Below are positions 10,259 to 23,954 of a stretch of 64,000 nucleotides of DNA, one piece after another. Origin of the DNA: Lotus japonicus. Its lineage: Eukaryota; Streptophyta; Magnoliopsida; Fabales; Fabaceae. The stretch covers positions 22,941,802 to 23,005,801 of the forward strand of contig NC_080041.1 of the NCBI RefSeq assembly GCF_012489685.1, in the 5' to 3' direction. The translations under genes and the position numbers were made by a program. The number at the start of each line of letters is the position of its first letter. Position 1 is the stretch's first letter. The notes under the pieces were generated by a model. It was not told the origin of the DNA and did not search any database. It saw only the letters and a program-made list of their open reading frames with translations.

Positions 10259-13200
10259 TTATGCTAACAAGGACTTGTCTATAATGCCCATCTCTACAGC
10301 ATGGCCAGAAAATGTTTTGGGCGGCAATCCCTTAGTTAGCGGATCCGCTATCATCATATCAGTACCAATATGCTCAATAGACACTCTATGTTTCTGCACT
10401 TCTTCTTTGACAGCTAAGTACTTTAAATCCATGTGCTTTGCACCCTTAGAGTACTTATCATTCTTAGAGAAGAAGACAGCTGCAGAATTATCGCAATAAA
10501 TTCTTAGCGGCCTTTCTATACTGTCGACAATACCAAGCCCTAAGATAAAATTCCGCAACCATAATGCATGAATACTGGCCTCAAAGCAAGCCACAAATTC
10601 AGCCTCCATAGTTGAAGTAGCAATAACTGATTGTTTTGCACTCTTCCATGATATTGCTCCACCAGAGAGCAAAAATACATAACCAAATGTAGATTTCCTT
10701 GAATCTACACATCCAGCATAGTCTGAATCCGAGTAGCCAACCACTTCAATGTGATCTGACCTCCTGTATGTAAGCATGTGATCCTTGGTGCCTTGTAAGT
10801 ACCTAAGGACTTTCTTTGCAGCTTTCCAGTGGTCCATTCCGGGATTACTTTGATATCGGCCTAACATTCCAACAGCAAAGCTGATATCTGGCCGAGTGCA
10901 TGTTTGAGCATACATTAAACTCCCAACCACTGATGCATAGGGAATAGACTCCATTTCCTTTCGTTCCAAATCATTCTTAGGACATTGCATATTACTAAAC
11001 TTGTCCCCTTTCTGAATTGGAACTATTCCTGCGGAGCAACTTTTCATTCTAAATCTCTCTAACACTTTATTGATATAACCTTTCTGAGACAATCCTAACA
11101 ACCCTTCTGATCTATTACGGAATATTTCTATTCCTATAACATAGGATGCCTCACCCATATCTTTCATTTCAAAGTTGTTAGAGAGAAATTTCTTTACATC
11201 ATGTAACAAACTGATATCATTAGCAGCAAGTAGGATATCATCAACATACAGAACCAAAATAATAAACTTGCTCCCACTGACCTTCATATAGATACACCGA
11301 TCAACGGTGTTCTCTACAAAACCAAATGACGTAATGGTATCATTGAACTTGAGATACCATTGTCGGGAAGCTTGTTTTAGTCCATATATTGATTTCTTTA
11401 ACTTACACACCAAATTATCCTTTCCTGTGGTCAAGAAACCCTCTGGTTGGTCCATATAAACTTCTTCTTCCAAGTCACCATTCAGAAAAGCGGTTTTTAC
11501 GTCCATTTGGTGAAGCTCTAGGTCATAATGAGCCACCAAAGCCATGACAATTCTCAAAGAGTCCTTCTTAGAAACTGGAGAGAAGGTTTCTTTGTAGTCA
11601 ATGCCATCCTTTTGAGTATAACCCTTGGCGACAAGTCTAGCCTTATATCTTTCAATGTTGCCTTTCGAGTCATGTTTAGTCTTAAAGACCCACTTGCATC
11701 CGACTCGTTTTGAACCTTGAGGCAACTCGACTAGTTCCCATACTTTATTGTCGTCCATAGATTTCAACTCTTCTTTCATAGCATTGAACCACTTTTCAAA
11801 ATTGCTACATTCCATGGCTTGTTTGAACGAGACTGGATCCTCATCAATGCTCAAGTCACATGCATTCTCAAGTGAATAAATCACATAGTCATTTGAAATA
11901 GCTGATCTCTTAGGTCTTTCAGACCTTCTTAATGCTATTTCTTGTGCCTCTTTTCCCACTTGTTCATTTGTGACTTGTGCATTGTCAGTTGGCTCATTAC
12001 TTTCATGTTCATTTTGTGGATTTGGAACATTAATTTGTTGTTTCCTTGTGTTATGTGACTGTGATACAAGAGGAACAACAATATGAGGAGAAACATCAAT
12101 TGAATTATCTTGAGTTTCTCGAATATCCACCTTTCGTGATTCATCACTCCCACTGAACTGACCATTCTCAATGAACTGAGCATTACCAGACTCTACAATT
12201 CTCGTACTATGGTTAGGACAATAGAATATGTACCCTTTTGATTTTTCAGGATAGCCAATGAAGTAACCGCTAACGGTTCTTTCATCAAGCTTCTTTTCAT
12301 GGGGATTGTATAACCTTACTTCTGCTTGACAACCCCAAACATGCAAATGCCTTAAACTAGGTTTCCTTCCTGTCCACAGTTCATAAGGAGTCTTAGGAAC
12401 CGCTTTACTAGGAACCCTATTAAGCAGATATGTGGCTGTCTTTAATGCATGCATCCATAATGAAAAAGGTACATTACTATTACTTAACATACTTCTAACC
12501 ATATCCATAAGAGTACGATTCCGCCTTTCTGCTACACCATTTTGTTGTGGTGTACCGGGCAATGTATACTGTGCACATATGCCCCGACTTTCAAGAAGCT
12601 TTGCAAAAGGACCTGGACATTGTCCACTTTCATTGAATTTACCATAAAATTCACCTCCTCTATCAGACCTCACAACTTTCACTTTTCTATCTAGCTGTCT
12701 TTCCACCTCATTAATGAATATCTCAAGGACATTCACTGATTGAGACTTTTCATGCAGCAGATACATATAACAATAACGTGAGAAGTCATCAATAAAGAGA
12801 ATGAAATACTTTTCTCCACCCCAAGATGGAACATCAAAAGGACCACAGATATCAGTGTGTATCAACTCAAGGAGTTGACTACTTCTTGTAGCCGGGTTCT
12901 TTGATATATGTTTGGTTTGCTTGCCTTTAATGCAATCCATACATATATCCAAGTCAGCAAAATCCAATTGAGGCAACATTTCACTTTTCATTAACCTCAT
13001 CATCCTTTCTTTGGATATGTGACCTAATCTTTTATGCCACAAGAAAGCAGAGCATTCATTACGTGCAGTACATTTAACACTACTATTGTGCTCAACATTA
13101 AACAGGGATTCAACAAAATTAACATCAAGATTGAAACGGTATAAACCATCCAACAAAGTACCAGAACCATAATAGTACGCAAGTTTATACAAAGAAAAAC

Positions 13201-14338
13201 CACCATGTCCAATCTTAAAATCAAAACCTAAGCGATCCAACTTTCCTACTGAAACAAGATTTCTAGCACATCCAGGAACATATAGACACTTTTCTAGATC
13301 TAACTGATGACCAGGGTCCAAGATCAATCTGTAAGTCCCAATTCCTTCAATTCGTGCTTTCATCCTGTTTCCCATGTACAGAAACTTTTCAGTTCCTCTT
13401 ATGGGCTGGATCGAAAGGAATCCCTGCATAATATGTGACACATGAGTAGTTGCACCAGAATCCAACCACCAGGTATTGTTAGGTACTTCAATAAGGTTTG
13501 ATTCGAAACTAATTGAAACATAAAATGTACCTTTCTTTTCGAACCAAGCCTTTCTTTTCGGACAATCTTTCTTGAAGTGTCCAGCCTTCTTACAGAAGTA
13601 GCACACATGCTCCTTATGGATTCGGCCCTCTTTAACCTTTAAGGCTTTGTCCTTCTTCTGTTCCTTTTTACCTGGTTTAGCCTTGCTGCTACTAGCTCCA
13701 TCATGAGTCGTGAGATGAATGGAGTGGTCTTTCTCTTTCTTTAATCTCCCTTCCTCCTGAATCAACATGGCCTTAATTTCCTGAAAGTTCCATTTTTCCT
13801 TAATGGTGTTGTAGTTCACCTGGAACTGGCCAAACTCAGAAGGAAGTGAGTTAATAATAAACTGCACGAGAAAAGACTCACTTACATCCATACCCATGGA
13901 CTTCAGCTTTGCTGCCAGATTTGCCATGCTAGTCACATGATCATGAATGGGTTGAGACCAATCAAACCTTTTGGTCGTCAACTCACTCATTAGAGTTCCC
14001 ACAATGGACTTGTCAGTTATGTCTGATTGTGAGTACTCCTTAACTTTTGCCATAAATTCCCTTGCATTGTCTGTTTTGGGCATGGATGGCTTAACATTTT
14101 CAGCCATTGTCATTCTCATCAAGTTCAAACACAGCCTGTTAGACCTTACCCAAGCCTCATAATAAGACTTGTCATCATCTGTACTGGTCTCAGTAATGGC
14201 TGCAGGCTTTTCGTCTGTAACTATTGCTAGGTCTAAATCCATATAACCCAGTTGAAACTGAATCTGTTCCGACCAATCAGCATAGTTAAGACCATTGAAC
14301 TTGATCACCCCAGTGACCCCAGCAGACAAAGAAGTCAT
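10259..14338 (-). CDS. Copia gag-pol polyprotein, 1359 aa, intact
   Basis: A single open frame encodes, in order: a Copia gag (about residues 1-240, UBN2-type); a zinc knuckle [14 protein letters not shown] (about 245-260); an aspartic protease with [10 protein letters not shown] (D near 293); a GAG-pre-integrase HHCC region (about 400-470); an integrase core with its first Asp in HTDICGPF (about 495), second in RSDRGGEF (about 557) and Glu in [12 protein letters not shown] (about 603); a reverse transcriptase with YVDDILLA (about 1030); and an RNase H with YSDSDYAGC and EAEFVA (about 1246). The order protease-integrase-RT-RNase H is the Copia order. All catalytic motifs look intact and no stop or frameshift is seen. 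The first ATG of the frame lies about 850 bp from the 5' LTR. Transcription should start in the LTR at 15206-15656. Confidence 0.97.
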   Translation of the reverse strand: MTSLSAGVTGVIKFNGLNYADWSEQIQFQLGYMDLDLAIVTDEKPAAITETSTDDDKSYYEAWVRSNRLCLNLMRMTMAENVKPSMPKTDNAREFMAKVKEYSQSDITDKSIVGTLMSELTTKRFDWSQPIHDHVTSMANLAAKLKSMGMDVSESFLVQFIINSLPSEFGQFQVNYNTIKEKWNFQEIKAMLIQEEGRLKKEKDHSIHLTTHDGASSSKAKPGKKEQKKDKALKVKEGRIHKEHVCYFCKKAGHFKKDCPKRKAWFEKKGTFYVSISFESNLIEVPNNTWWLDSGATTHVSHIMQGFLSIQPIRGTEKFLYMGNRMKARIEGIGTYRLILDPGHQLDLEKCLYVPGCARNLVSVGKLDRLGFDFKIGHGGFSLYKLAYYYGSGTLLDGLYRFNLDVNFVESLFNVEHNSSVKCTARNECSAFLWHKRLGHISKERMMRLMKSEMLPQLDFADLDICMDCIKGKQTKHISKNPATRSSQLLELIHTDICGPFDVPSWGGEKYFILFIDDFSRYCYMYLLHEKSQSVNVLEIFINEVERQLDRKVKVVRSDRGGEFYGKFNESGQCPGPFAKLLESRGICAQYTLPGTPQQNGVAERRNRTLMDMVRSMLSNSNVPFSLWMHALKTATYLLNRVPSKAVPKTPYELWTGRKPSLRHLHVWGCQAEVRLYNPHEKKLDERTVSGYFIGYPEKSKGYIFYCPNHSTRIVESGNAQFIENGQFSGSDESRKVDIRETQDNSIDVSPHIVVPLVSQSHNTRKQQINVPNPQNEHESNEPTDNAQVTNEQVGKEAQEIALRRSERPKRSAISNDYVIYSLENACDLSIDEDPVSFKQAMECSNFEKWFNAMKEELKSMDDNKVWELVELPQGSKRVGCKWVFKTKHDSKGNIERYKARLVAKGYTQKDGIDYKETFSPVSKKDSLRIVMALVAHYDLELHQMDVKTAFLNGDLEEEVYMDQPEGFLTTGKDNLVCKLKKSIYGLKQASRQWYLKFNDTITSFGFVENTVDRCIYMKVSGSKFIILVLYVDDILLAANDISLLHDVKKFLSNNFEMKDMGEASYVIGIEIFRNRSEGLLGLSQKGYINKVLERFRMKSCSAGIVPIQKGDKFSNMQCPKNDLERKEMESIPYASVVGSLMYAQTCTRPDISFAVGMLGRYQSNPGMDHWKAAKKVLRYLQGTKDHMLTYRRSDHIEVVGYSDSDYAGCVDSRKSTFGYVFLLSGGAISWKSAKQSVIATSTMEAEFVACFEASIHALWLRNFILGLGIVDSIERPLRIYCDNSAAVFFSKNDKYSKGAKHMDLKYLAVKEEVQKHRVSIEHIGTDMMIADPLTKGLPPKTFSGHAVEMGIIDKSLLA

Positions 14339-15189
14339 AGCTGCAAAACATTGATGAGCTTACACATTAATGCTTTGAGTAACTTAAATGGATTCAAACA
14401 AATAACTTTACCTATGGATTTAAGCCCATCTTTGGATGTAACTTAAATTCATAACTTCAAAGAATAGTAATGCTATTAAAGACTACTTCAATAGACAAAT
14501 AATTAACATGTTTATAAATCTTTAGATATATAAACACATTTTTCAAGTATGTCAATTCTTTTCTTTAATGCCATACATTATAAGTAATGGTCTACCTTTG
14601 GGTGACACAAATATTTCTTATAATAATGAAGCATCATAAGCCCATTAAATCTTTTCATAGCATCAAAACCATGGGTTGTAAATTGCAACCATATATCATG
14701 AAATTAAATAAACACATTTGACCACTTTGATGATACAAATCCCTCATATATTTAATTTCATGATCTATACCTTATAAGCAATTTGTCTTTTATGCAAAAT
14801 TAGTAACGCGGAAGCTATAACTTTCAGTAGGTAAATTTTGCAATGATTTCACAATACATACTCATTTAATATATAATATTATTTTAATGTACGAGTATGT
14901 ATGTCTCCTTTAAGTTAATTTACTCTACTAGGTTTGCAATTCAATTTCAATTACACCTATATATACATGTCAATATAGGTAAACAAACGCTACTGTCAAT
15001 TGCCATATCTTTTTAAACTATACACATGACACGTCCATTGAAATACAGTTTCGGTCAGCCACAGCCAATTAGCACAAGGCAGCGGAAACAAAAATACTAT
15101 AATTGAATCCATAAATTTCGAATTCTAAAATTAGGGTTCATAAAAATTAGAGAATTCATCTTTCATGGAGAATCAAGAAATTTACAACC

Positions 15190-15205
15190 TGGCTCTGATA
15201 CCAAT
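15190..15205 (-). other. Primer-binding site (initiator tRNA-Met) of the Copia element
   Basis: The plus strand reads TGGCTCTGATACCAATT up to the LTR edge. On the minus strand this is AATTGGTATCAGAGCC, complementary to the 3' end of plant initiator tRNA-Met, three bases from the LTR. Confidence 0.93.
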
Positions 15206-15656
15206 TGTAAGCAAATTTCATCTATTCTAGGGTTTTCAACTTACAGAAAACCTAAGCCAGGATCTTTAATTCATATGATTCTCACTAACTTTAAAGGGAG
15301 GAGATAACTAACCTTGATTCATGCCAGAATCCATGAAGAAATCCTTAAGCTCTCTGAATCCTTTTCTCTCCTCTTTGCCTTCCACTTTCAGTCCTTCTCT
15401 GATGGATGAGAAGAGAAGCAGAATACGTTACTTTGAAAACTGCTCAGTAAACCCTTTATTGTAGGTTGGTTATTGTAACCACCCACTATCTTTTAATTTT
15501 CTGAAGGAAGAGGAGAGGGAATTCAAAATTGAATTTTGAAACCCCAAACTAACTTTAATTGCTTTAATATCCTAATGACCATCACATTGAGGATCTTTTC
15601 ATAAAATTAGTTCTATAAGTTACATGGGCCACATTAATTATTAAAATAATTTAACA
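15206..15656 (-). repeat. 5' LTR of the full-length Copia element (451 bp)
   Basis: Identical by eye to 9429-9879. It is the promoter-bearing copy because the element is on the minus strand. Confidence 0.95.
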
Positions 15657-15661
15657 CATCA
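15657..15661. repeat. Right 5-bp target-site duplication of the Copia element
   Basis: CATCA, identical to 9424-9428. Confidence 0.95.
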
Positions 15662-18600
15662 CCCCAAAATTATGTAGCTACTACATGTACCAATCTATGC
15701 AAGATGCCTTTAATGCTTTTCCATTTGTTTGGGATTGCATCAATGTAGAGCTACTTTAAATGACTTTATGGTACTTCACTCAACCTTTGTTCAAAGTTCA
15801 AGTGCATTATACACACCCGTGTACTTCAGAGTTCTCAATTTTATGTACATGTTTGCAAATATTTTACAATTGATTCTGAATGGAAAATCAATTATAGGGA
15901 GAAACTTTTCTAAGTAGCTTTTGGATTTCATAATTGATTCTAATGAAAGAGAAGTCAAACCAAACATGTTATTTGAATTTACGGATGAAAGTGAAACATA
16001 ATAAGGCATCCAAAGAGAGGAAAAATCCTACAATATTAGATATTATCATCAATGCATTTTTAATTCTTCCACCCAACTAGAGTAAATTTGAGATTATAGC
16101 CATTTATTTGATAGGGAATTATATTTTTCTTCACTATCAGTAGACAGATTCTGTTAATATAATATGGTCATAGGTGTATGATTTGAAAACACAGACAGGT
16201 AGCTTTCAAGACTTTCTCCAATTCGATGGAGCCTGAAAGTTGAAACTTTAAAATCTTTGGTTTATTTTATGTTAGTTTTAGCTCCTATCCCTTGCTAGCT
16301 AGCATAGCATGAAAGGCAAGGCTATGCTCAAAAAATCAAAAGACTGGCTTACATTGCATCTTTTTTCCCCTCTTATTAAGAACTCTACAATTCAACTTTA
16401 GAACCAAATCCATGCAAGTGGGGTTGAAGCATGAAACCATAAAGTAGCTTCTCTTTGCCAACACTAATGGAATCTCAATGGCATGGAGAAGTTGTCACAA
16501 AAATGCAGTGACTGATGAGCATCTTAAAAAGCTAGCTCACATGTTCAATTTCTATGTGAATTTAAATTTGATCAAGGTCTAGTGTCTATCAGTGTTCGTA
16601 TACTATTGTTCTGTCCTTATAAACAAACCAAACAGAAAGGTCCCCGCACAGAAACGGATGAGGAATAGTCATATATACATAGGCGGTGGCATAGAAAAAT
16701 GTTCAATGTTGCAATTGCAGTGGACCATTCACAATTTCACATCCTTTTCAGTTTTTCACCATATATTAAAGCTCCAGCCCCCACATGCTAACGATAAGTC
16801 CCTTTTACCTACTTGTTGATTCTGCTCTAGCAAATCAACCAAACATATGAATTGCAACTATCGATGTGTTTGGATTTTCATTACCTTAATTAAAAACACT
16901 TTTTTCAATTCATTAAGAGTTGATCGTCCATAAATTGTGGCAGACCAACCTCTTATGGTGCACGGCAAAGAGCACAGCAGCAATGCATTGAATATTTAAG
17001 ACGAGGAAGTATTTATAAAAGGCACACTAATGCTTAACATATTGAAAATCAGATAAAAATTCTCAAAGTCTATAAGAGAAATAAGAGAGCATGAGTTTTC
17101 GGAAGTTTATGGTGCAATTAAACAATTATATAATAGTCGTTTGATAAACTATACCATTTGCAAGTCTTTCATTTAGATGGCTTTGAGGTTTTAATTCTGG
17201 TTAAGTTAATTTGACCATAATTCTAACAACTTAGCTTTATAGTTAACCTTAGAAGAACGAAGTCATGCTCTGATATTTTATTTTAACTGTGTTTGATCGT
17301 CGCAATCAGCCAACTTCATTGACGTTGGTCGTGTAGTCGTTTAGTATGATTAGAATGGTAATGAATTGTGTGATCATTTAGACCGACCAAAATAAAAGAG
17401 TTTTTTAATGAATATAACAAAGGATAAAACTTAGATTAAGTTTCTTACCTCCATTCCATTAAGTTTATGTGTAATTTTTCAAATTTTGACAATAAATTTT
17501 TAATAAATGACATTTATTTTTAGAAATAGTTGCACATGTGTCATCACATGATTGGTAAACTTGGTGAAATGGATTTAAGGAACTTATCTAAGTTTCTCCC
17601 GATAACAAAAATTCAAACACTAGCAAGAACACATATGAATCATGTATAACTTTAGGGAGTATCCATAACTTTATATCAAGTTGTTTTTCATCCATATTAA
17701 TTCTAAAACTTTGAAGTTAGGTTTTCCTCTTCAGAATCAAATATGAAATAGTTTCCAAATACTCAATTCATCTCTGGCTTTTAGCTATATGTGAACTGTA
17801 TGAGTTTGGGGTGTATTGCCTTAATTTTCCTACCTCAATATTATTAGTAGATGGTTTACATTGTTATGTACCTAGCTAGGCTAAGAACAAGTTCAGCTGT
17901 ACACCAAGTCTTCAATTTCATCATGCATTTAGCCATGTCTTTGTAGGTCGGTGGCCTACTCGAGTCTAAAATTTGTGCCCTCCCCTGGTTGTCCAAAAAA
18001 ATTACTTAGTTGAAAATGGAAATGACATGTTGAAAGCTACAATGGGGAATCTCAAGCATATCTTTTAATTTTTTTGACCCAAACTCCTTCAGCTTCTTTC
18101 CTTTTCGGTTTGTTTTTATCTACCTTGAATTGAAGAAGTTAGGCCGGGTGCTGTCAATAGCTTTGACAAATTATTGAAAGAAGAAAAAAACTCTTCATCT
18201 CAATTCAGCTGTGACAGGTTTTAACGGCCAATTATGCTAACAAACTATATAAATCATTCAAGGTAAATATTAAGAGTTTTTAAGACTATCTTAGAAATTT
18301 GTATTGCAGAACATAGTCTCTTATCGAGTAATAGTTTATTTAGGGAATCATTATACTGATTTCTCAGCGGACCTACAAAATTACCTATTCCCCAAACTAT
18401 TTGGAAATCAACAACATCTCATTCATTGAGGTATTTCATGTAGAAGTCACCCATATAATCCGAGTGTGTTTGCAAGTTAAACAATATCTTTAACTTAATT
18501 AAGATATAAACTCCTATTAAAAGAACCTTAAGATGTAAACAAAAGAAGAAAAAAAATTGAGTTACGCAATGCAAATTGATGATAAACTAGGGAAGTGGTG

Positions 18601-19281
18601 GTCCAGTCAATTCTATAAGTGATCCCTGGTCTATAATATACAATAATGTGAGTTGTTAAGACTACCTTTGTTCAAAATTTGAGTTGGTGTAAAGCATTTT
18701 GAGCATACGCAACTGCAACTATGATTATATTTTATTGCTAAGAATTATGAGTATCATATTGATTTTCTATTCAAATAAAACTATTAGATATTGGTAGAAA
18801 TTATGATCGACAATAAGTATACTCCTACGAAAGTTTAAGACCTTTATGCTTTATTCAAATAAAACGACTTTTTATTTGTTTGGATTATCATGGAAATTGA
18901 GGGGAATGAAAATCTGAACGGTGATATAGAGTATATTAGTTTTCTTCACACCATTGGCAACTTTATTATTTCACTTTTTATGTGCTGTGTTAATGTTTTA
19001 TGTTTAACGAATGATTTTTTTTCAAATTCTGGTTCAAGGATCATTGTATAGTAATTATAAAAATATAATGATTATACATCAATAGTAATTATAAAAATAT
19101 TTAAATTAGTTGTTAATAATAAATTAAAAATTGACACATATATCTCAAATTATTTTAATTAAGTGAAAGGATCAAATTGTAATTACATGTTATACATATT
19201 TTCCTTTCTTTTACTTTGCATTTTATTTTACCTTCTTTTTCACTCAATCCAAACAATTCATTTATATTCATTTCTAGTATA
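15662..19281. other. Intergenic, no gene supported
   Basis: 3.6 kb of AT-rich DNA with many stops in all frames. Open frames here are short and show no protein-like composition. No element ends with duplications were identified. Confidence 0.6.
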
Positions 19282-20935
19282 TTTTTTTTTTGTACATCGG
19301 AAAATTAAAAGAAACACGCAACACTACTGAACAACTAAACAATCGAGGAGCAGGAGCGGTTGGAGTTTCACACACGGATCCCTCCAAACGCGAAGCCCCT
19401 CCTCAGTCAGGAGCCGACGCACCATGCTTAGCAAGCCAATCCGTCGGCCTGTTGTAGTCTCGGGGGATAACTCTCAACCTCACCTCCCAATTACGACTAA
19501 TGAGACAGCGAACAACTTCGATCTCAGGGATAAAATCACCACAATTCAGGTCTTCTAAGGCAGCCAACACATCACTATAATCAAGCTCCACCACCAGCTT
19601 CCTATGGCCAGCTTTCCAACCCAATTCTAGGCCAACACGAAGCGCACCCAGCTCAGCAAAGAGGGATTCCCCCCCTTTGCCATGGTAAGAGAATCTTAAC
19701 ACCCAGTTGCCATGGCTATTTATGAGAACACCACCACCTCCCATACAATTGTCATCCTACATGTAGCTACCATCAACATTCATCTTCACGAATCTCACTG
19801 GGGGAGCAATCCATCTTTTGCATAAGAGTTCACCAACACCCGATACCACAATATTCTGAAGCAAGGTTCTATAATCATCATGATCCCGACGCACCCGACG
19901 CCAAGCATCTTCTACATCCTAGGGTCTATCCTCAAAAACCATCTTGGTTCGCCACTTCCAGGCTCCCCAAATGCACGCCAGAAATTTGATGCCATTTTTC
20001 CCACAGATCTGGGTTCTGATCCAACGCTCCAAATCCATGTCACGGAATCCCCTCCAAGATAAAGCTCCCATCCTTCTCCAAAGTTCCCTCGAATGAGGGA
20101 AATCACGTAAGCAATGCAATGAATCTTCCATTGCCTCTGAACACCGCGAACAAGAGGGCGACGCGGACAAGTGACACTGAAATCGGTGGTCATTAGTTTG
20201 CAGACCATGACAGACCACTAGCCAAATGAAAACCTTGACCCGCTTCGGAACTTCGAGTTTCCAAATCCAGCTTCTGTTAGTACCTTCCTCAACTCTACCT
20301 TGCGCCATCAGCAAGCGATACCCCTCCTTCATTGTGTATATCCCTCTGTTGCCGTCTTCCCAAATCCAGTTATCCTCACACCCAGCCATAAGATTAGGTT
20401 GCACCTTCATGAAGAGCTCCCCCACCTCCGGAGGAAGGATTGTGTAGAGCCTGCGAAAATCCCAATTACCATTTTAAATCACATCTGCCAAATGGAGTGC
20501 AGAATCTGACACATGAACGAAAGGGAGGCTTTCAGCCATAATTCCGGTCCCGGACCAATCAGAGTACCAGATTGATGAAGTCCCATCTCCTAGGCGAAAG
20601 CGCAAACCCTCCCGAAGGTGGTCCCTGGCCCGCAGCAGACCCTTCCAAACCAGAGATGCGTTGGTCGGCGCGATGGCTTGGAAAAAGGATGACGTTCGTA
20701 AGTATTTATGCGCTAGCACCCTGACCTAAAGCTTCCCTGGCTTATGAATCATACTCCACACCGCCTTGCCCAACATCGTTGTATTTGCAAGACGCATATC
20801 ACGCACACCCACTCCTCCATGCTCTTTATCTTCCACTACTGTTTGCCAACGAGCATGGTGCCACCCCGGGCTCCTCCGTGTTTCGACCAGATGAACCGAC
20901 GAGTTGTTTGGTGAATGACAGCTATGATATTCTTT
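19282..20935 (-). mobile_element. 5'-truncated LINE (L1-type) retrotransposon, decayed
   Basis: On the minus strand the sequence reads almost continuously as the C-terminal part of a plant LINE pol. First comes the end of the RT region (GWHHARWQTVVEDKEHGGVG, about 20880-20820). Then follow FRLGDGTSSIWYSDWSG, a zf-RVT zinc-binding region (WIWKLEVPKRVKVFIW, then C-x2-C and H-x-x-x-x-C near 20140-20100), and an RNase H domain (MNVDGS, AELGALRVGLELGW, VVELDYSDVLAAL, about 19780-19430). At least three in-frame stops break it (near 20475, 19920 and 19757). A T run at 19282-19291 is the complement of the poly(A) tail. The endonuclease and most of the RT are missing. No clear target duplication was found. 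Confidence 0.85.
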
Positions 20936-22370
20936 TCTGGCATGATTATTATCTCGGCTTTTTTTTTTCAAATAATACAAATTAATTATAAAATTATAAA
21001 AAAATGTGGTTTGAAAAGTATTTACCAATATGGTTTATCTCTATCCAAATTCCAAACAAAACATAGTGATATACGTACTACGACATTGATAGCTCATAGC
21101 TCCATTTGGATTTTGGGGATTTGGAAAAGAAAAATAAAATGGTCTTATGTGTTATGTGTAGATAACAAAAAGTTTAGATGTATTCTATTTAAATTGACCT
21201 GAACATGCAGAAAAACTGTAAGTTGAGAAATAACCAGAACACGTGAAAGGGAAGAAAAAGAAAAGTACAAAAGCTTGGAAACGGAAATGAAAATGAAAAT
21301 CTCTCAAATCTATATCTATATACTTTAGAAAAGAGGAACATTGTGAGCTCCACCTAGCTGATTTGACATTCTAAGAATAACTCTCACTCAACCCCCTTCT
21401 TTGCTTGACAAGTGTCACCCTCATATTGATTTGGACCAAAATATTACCAGTCCATTTTCATTTGAGTTTTCTATGAAGTCCCATTATTGAAAGTCTTTTG
21501 AATGTTGATTTTAATTTTTTTTATCCCCTCATTAATTGCTAACATAAAATTTGCACATTAATGGTTGATTAGCATTTTTACTATATCAACTATTTAATTA
21601 CAAATAACTGATGTTTTTAAAAAAGATCTACGTGTTTAAATATAATTACCATTTATGAGTTGTAGTCGAAATAGTATTACCACCGGAATCAAACGACCAT
21701 CAATTTTCTCTCGCAGCATACCGTAAATAAATATCCAGTTATCACGGATTTTCATTGAACCAGTGTGCTTATTGATTCGGTTTTTTAGGTACCAAATCTC
21801 ATAAGAATTAAAGTCAATTATATTGAGAATGAATTGCAGGTACTGATTTCCATGCAAAGATACAGTTTAAAAATAAAAAGAGATATGGTAATATTTTATA
21901 GAATGAGATTTTAAAAACAATAATATAATTAACACCAATTTTAATTTGAACCCATATTATTCCTATAATGACGGTTTTTTTTTATATATATGGTTAACAC
22001 GGTTTGGTTGATACATAAATATGGTGATTATGGTGATTATGCGTTTCCATAAATAATAATAAGTCATTAATAACGTGTTTCCACTGTTTTCCCTAAACGA
22101 CCTAATTTAATGCCATAATTGAATTGACCTAATTTAATTCCATAATTTAATCAATTCCGTAGCCACTGATTGCAAGGTTTTTTCATACTCGGTAATTGAC
22201 TACCAATTTCAAATACCGTGCAGTAGTAACCCTAATTTTCTTTTCTTTTTTAACTTACATTCATCAGTAACTCTAATTCTGAAATTGCTATATAAATCAC
22301 CTCATGCTATTCTTCAACTTCATCCTTCCATTTCCCACCAACTATAAGCTTTGAAATGTACTTTGTTCTT
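20936..22370. other. Intergenic, no gene supported
   Basis: AT-rich sequence with poly-T and poly-A runs. No recognisable coding or element ends. The 5' flank of the RPA-like locus lies at its right end. Confidence 0.55.
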
Positions 22371-23310
22371 ATGGCAATCGACGATCTCGCCACCATCGAT
22401 GCCTCGAAGGAGAACTGGACTATTGTTGCAAAGGTGAACCATTTATGGCTTAGTCCCAGCTTATATGGCTCGAAGCTTCCATTTTCCATGGACATGGTTT
22501 TTATGGATGACAAGGTATATCACTTTTTCACATAATCACCATGTTTTAAGTTCATTTTTTTAATGGTTGGTAAATCTCTTGTGTTCTCTTTTTATTGAAT
22601 TTTAGGGTTGTAAGATTCACGCTTCGGTTAGGAAGACTCTTATATACCGATTTCAATCTTTGCTAAGTGAAAGACGTGTATACCAGATTTCGTTTTTTGG
22701 TGTTGGTGAAAGCGGTCGTGATTATTTCTGGTGTCGATAAAGCCCTTTAAAGGTATTTAAAAGTTTGATCTGGTGTCGAATAATCAAAGTTTAGTTGCGC
22801 ATGTTTTTTTCCTTTATCCTATTTTTTTTACAGGTAAGACAAGTCTCCAAAATGTGTATGGGGCTACAAGGGTTCTTTTTAATCCTCTCATACAAGAAGC
22901 TGCCCCCCTCCGAGCTCGGTGAGTCCTATTCTGGTTTTTACATCTCTTTCATTTTTTCTATTCATATCAAATTATGTAATCGGCTATCTTCCAAGTTCTT
23001 GGAATCAAATGATACTGATGCACATGTCATTAGCCCGCTGCAAGATTCGGCAAGAAAATCTATCCTTGAAGATGATTTCCTAAAACAGAGTGATGGGAAA
23101 ACCATCGAGCAACTCAAAGATCTTGCTGAGGTATAATTTTTATTTACAATTCAATAATAATTTATATTCCATATTTAGTTACAACATATATTATACATTT
23201 TGATTTTTGAATTTAATTTTTCAGAAGTCCTATTGTGTTGTTCTTGGTACTGTTAATTATATTGCAGAGGGTATGGATTGGTATTACCCTGCGTGCAAGT
23301 GTATTAATAT
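22371..23310 (+). pseudogene. RPA70-like (replication protein A subunit 1, DUF223-type) gene, truncated
   Basis: Five exon-like blocks on the plus strand look like a plant RPA1-like single-strand-DNA-binding protein built of OB folds. Exon 1 (22371-22514) starts MAIDDLATIDASKENWTIVA and ends FMDDK at a GTATAT donor. Exon 2 (from 22606 after TTTTAG) reads GCKIHASVRKTLIYRFQSLL, the well-known KIHA-x-V-x-K motif, but meets a TAA at about 22737. Further blocks match later parts: NVYGATRVLFNPLIQEA (about 22850-22900), DTDAHVISPLQDSA to KTIEQLKDLAE (about 23010-23130), and SYCVVLGTVNY to YYPACKC (23228-23305). The similarity then stops abruptly in AT-rich repeat sequence, so the C-terminal OB folds and zinc ribbon are missing. 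RPA1 proteins protect single-stranded DNA in replication and repair. RPA-like genes are also carried by plant Helitrons, and Helitron remnants lie 650 bp to the right on the other strand. Confidence 0.65.
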
Positions 23311-23950
23311 CATTCAAACAATATTCACTTTTTCAAAATCACTTTGTTATAAATCACTCAAATATAAATCACATTCCCTCAAACATAATTTTTTAAAAAA
23401 TCATGTTTGGAAAATCACGTTAATTCAAACAACAATTTTCAACGAAAATCAAAATAACACTAAGTTTTCTAGTCTAGCATTTTTTTTTGGTATGTAGTTT
23501 TCCGGTCTATTTAAAAGACTTATTATAGAACAAACATTTAAATAAGATTAGACTTTTAAGATGATCTATTTAAACAGAGCTAATCGGTAATTAGATCTAT
23601 CTAACAAAGCTAAGCCCAACATAAGTTATTTTCACTCTAATTAGTTTAAGATGAACACTCTCTTATTTATTAATTAAAATTCATGTGAATCTAACTAAAT
23701 TAGAAACGAGACCAATATGTTTAATGAAAGCTCAAATAAATTCCAATCAATAAATAAGAAAATGATGGTGGAATAATCATAACAAAAATGTTGATAGTAT
23801 TTTTCTTAATTAAATTAGTCATATAACATGGACAGGAGTGAATAACAGTAACCTCTATTGTCTGTGTCTCCTAGCCATGAGAATCTCCATGCTCTCTCTC
23901 TTTCATCACAAATACCCAAATCCTCTCTAGTCTCTACCCTTTTCATTAAT
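23311..23950. other. AT-rich intergenic sequence
   Basis: Contains several AAATCACNN-type short repeats (about 23320-23420) where the RPA-like homology breaks off. Nothing else is recognised. Confidence 0.45.
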
Positions 23951-23954
23951 TCCA

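Larger units (their letters stand above)
9429..15656 (-). mobile_element. Full-length, apparently intact Ty1/Copia LTR retrotransposon
   Basis: A complete 6228-bp element: two identical 451-bp LTRs, a primer-binding site complementary to initiator tRNA-Met (TGGTATCAGAGCC on the minus strand, 15190-15202, next to the right LTR), a polypurine tract next to the left LTR, one uninterrupted polyprotein frame (10259-14338), and a perfect 5-bp target duplication CATCA. Identical LTRs and an open reading frame point to a recent insertion that may still be competent. The lineage within Copia is not assigned. Confidence 0.97.
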
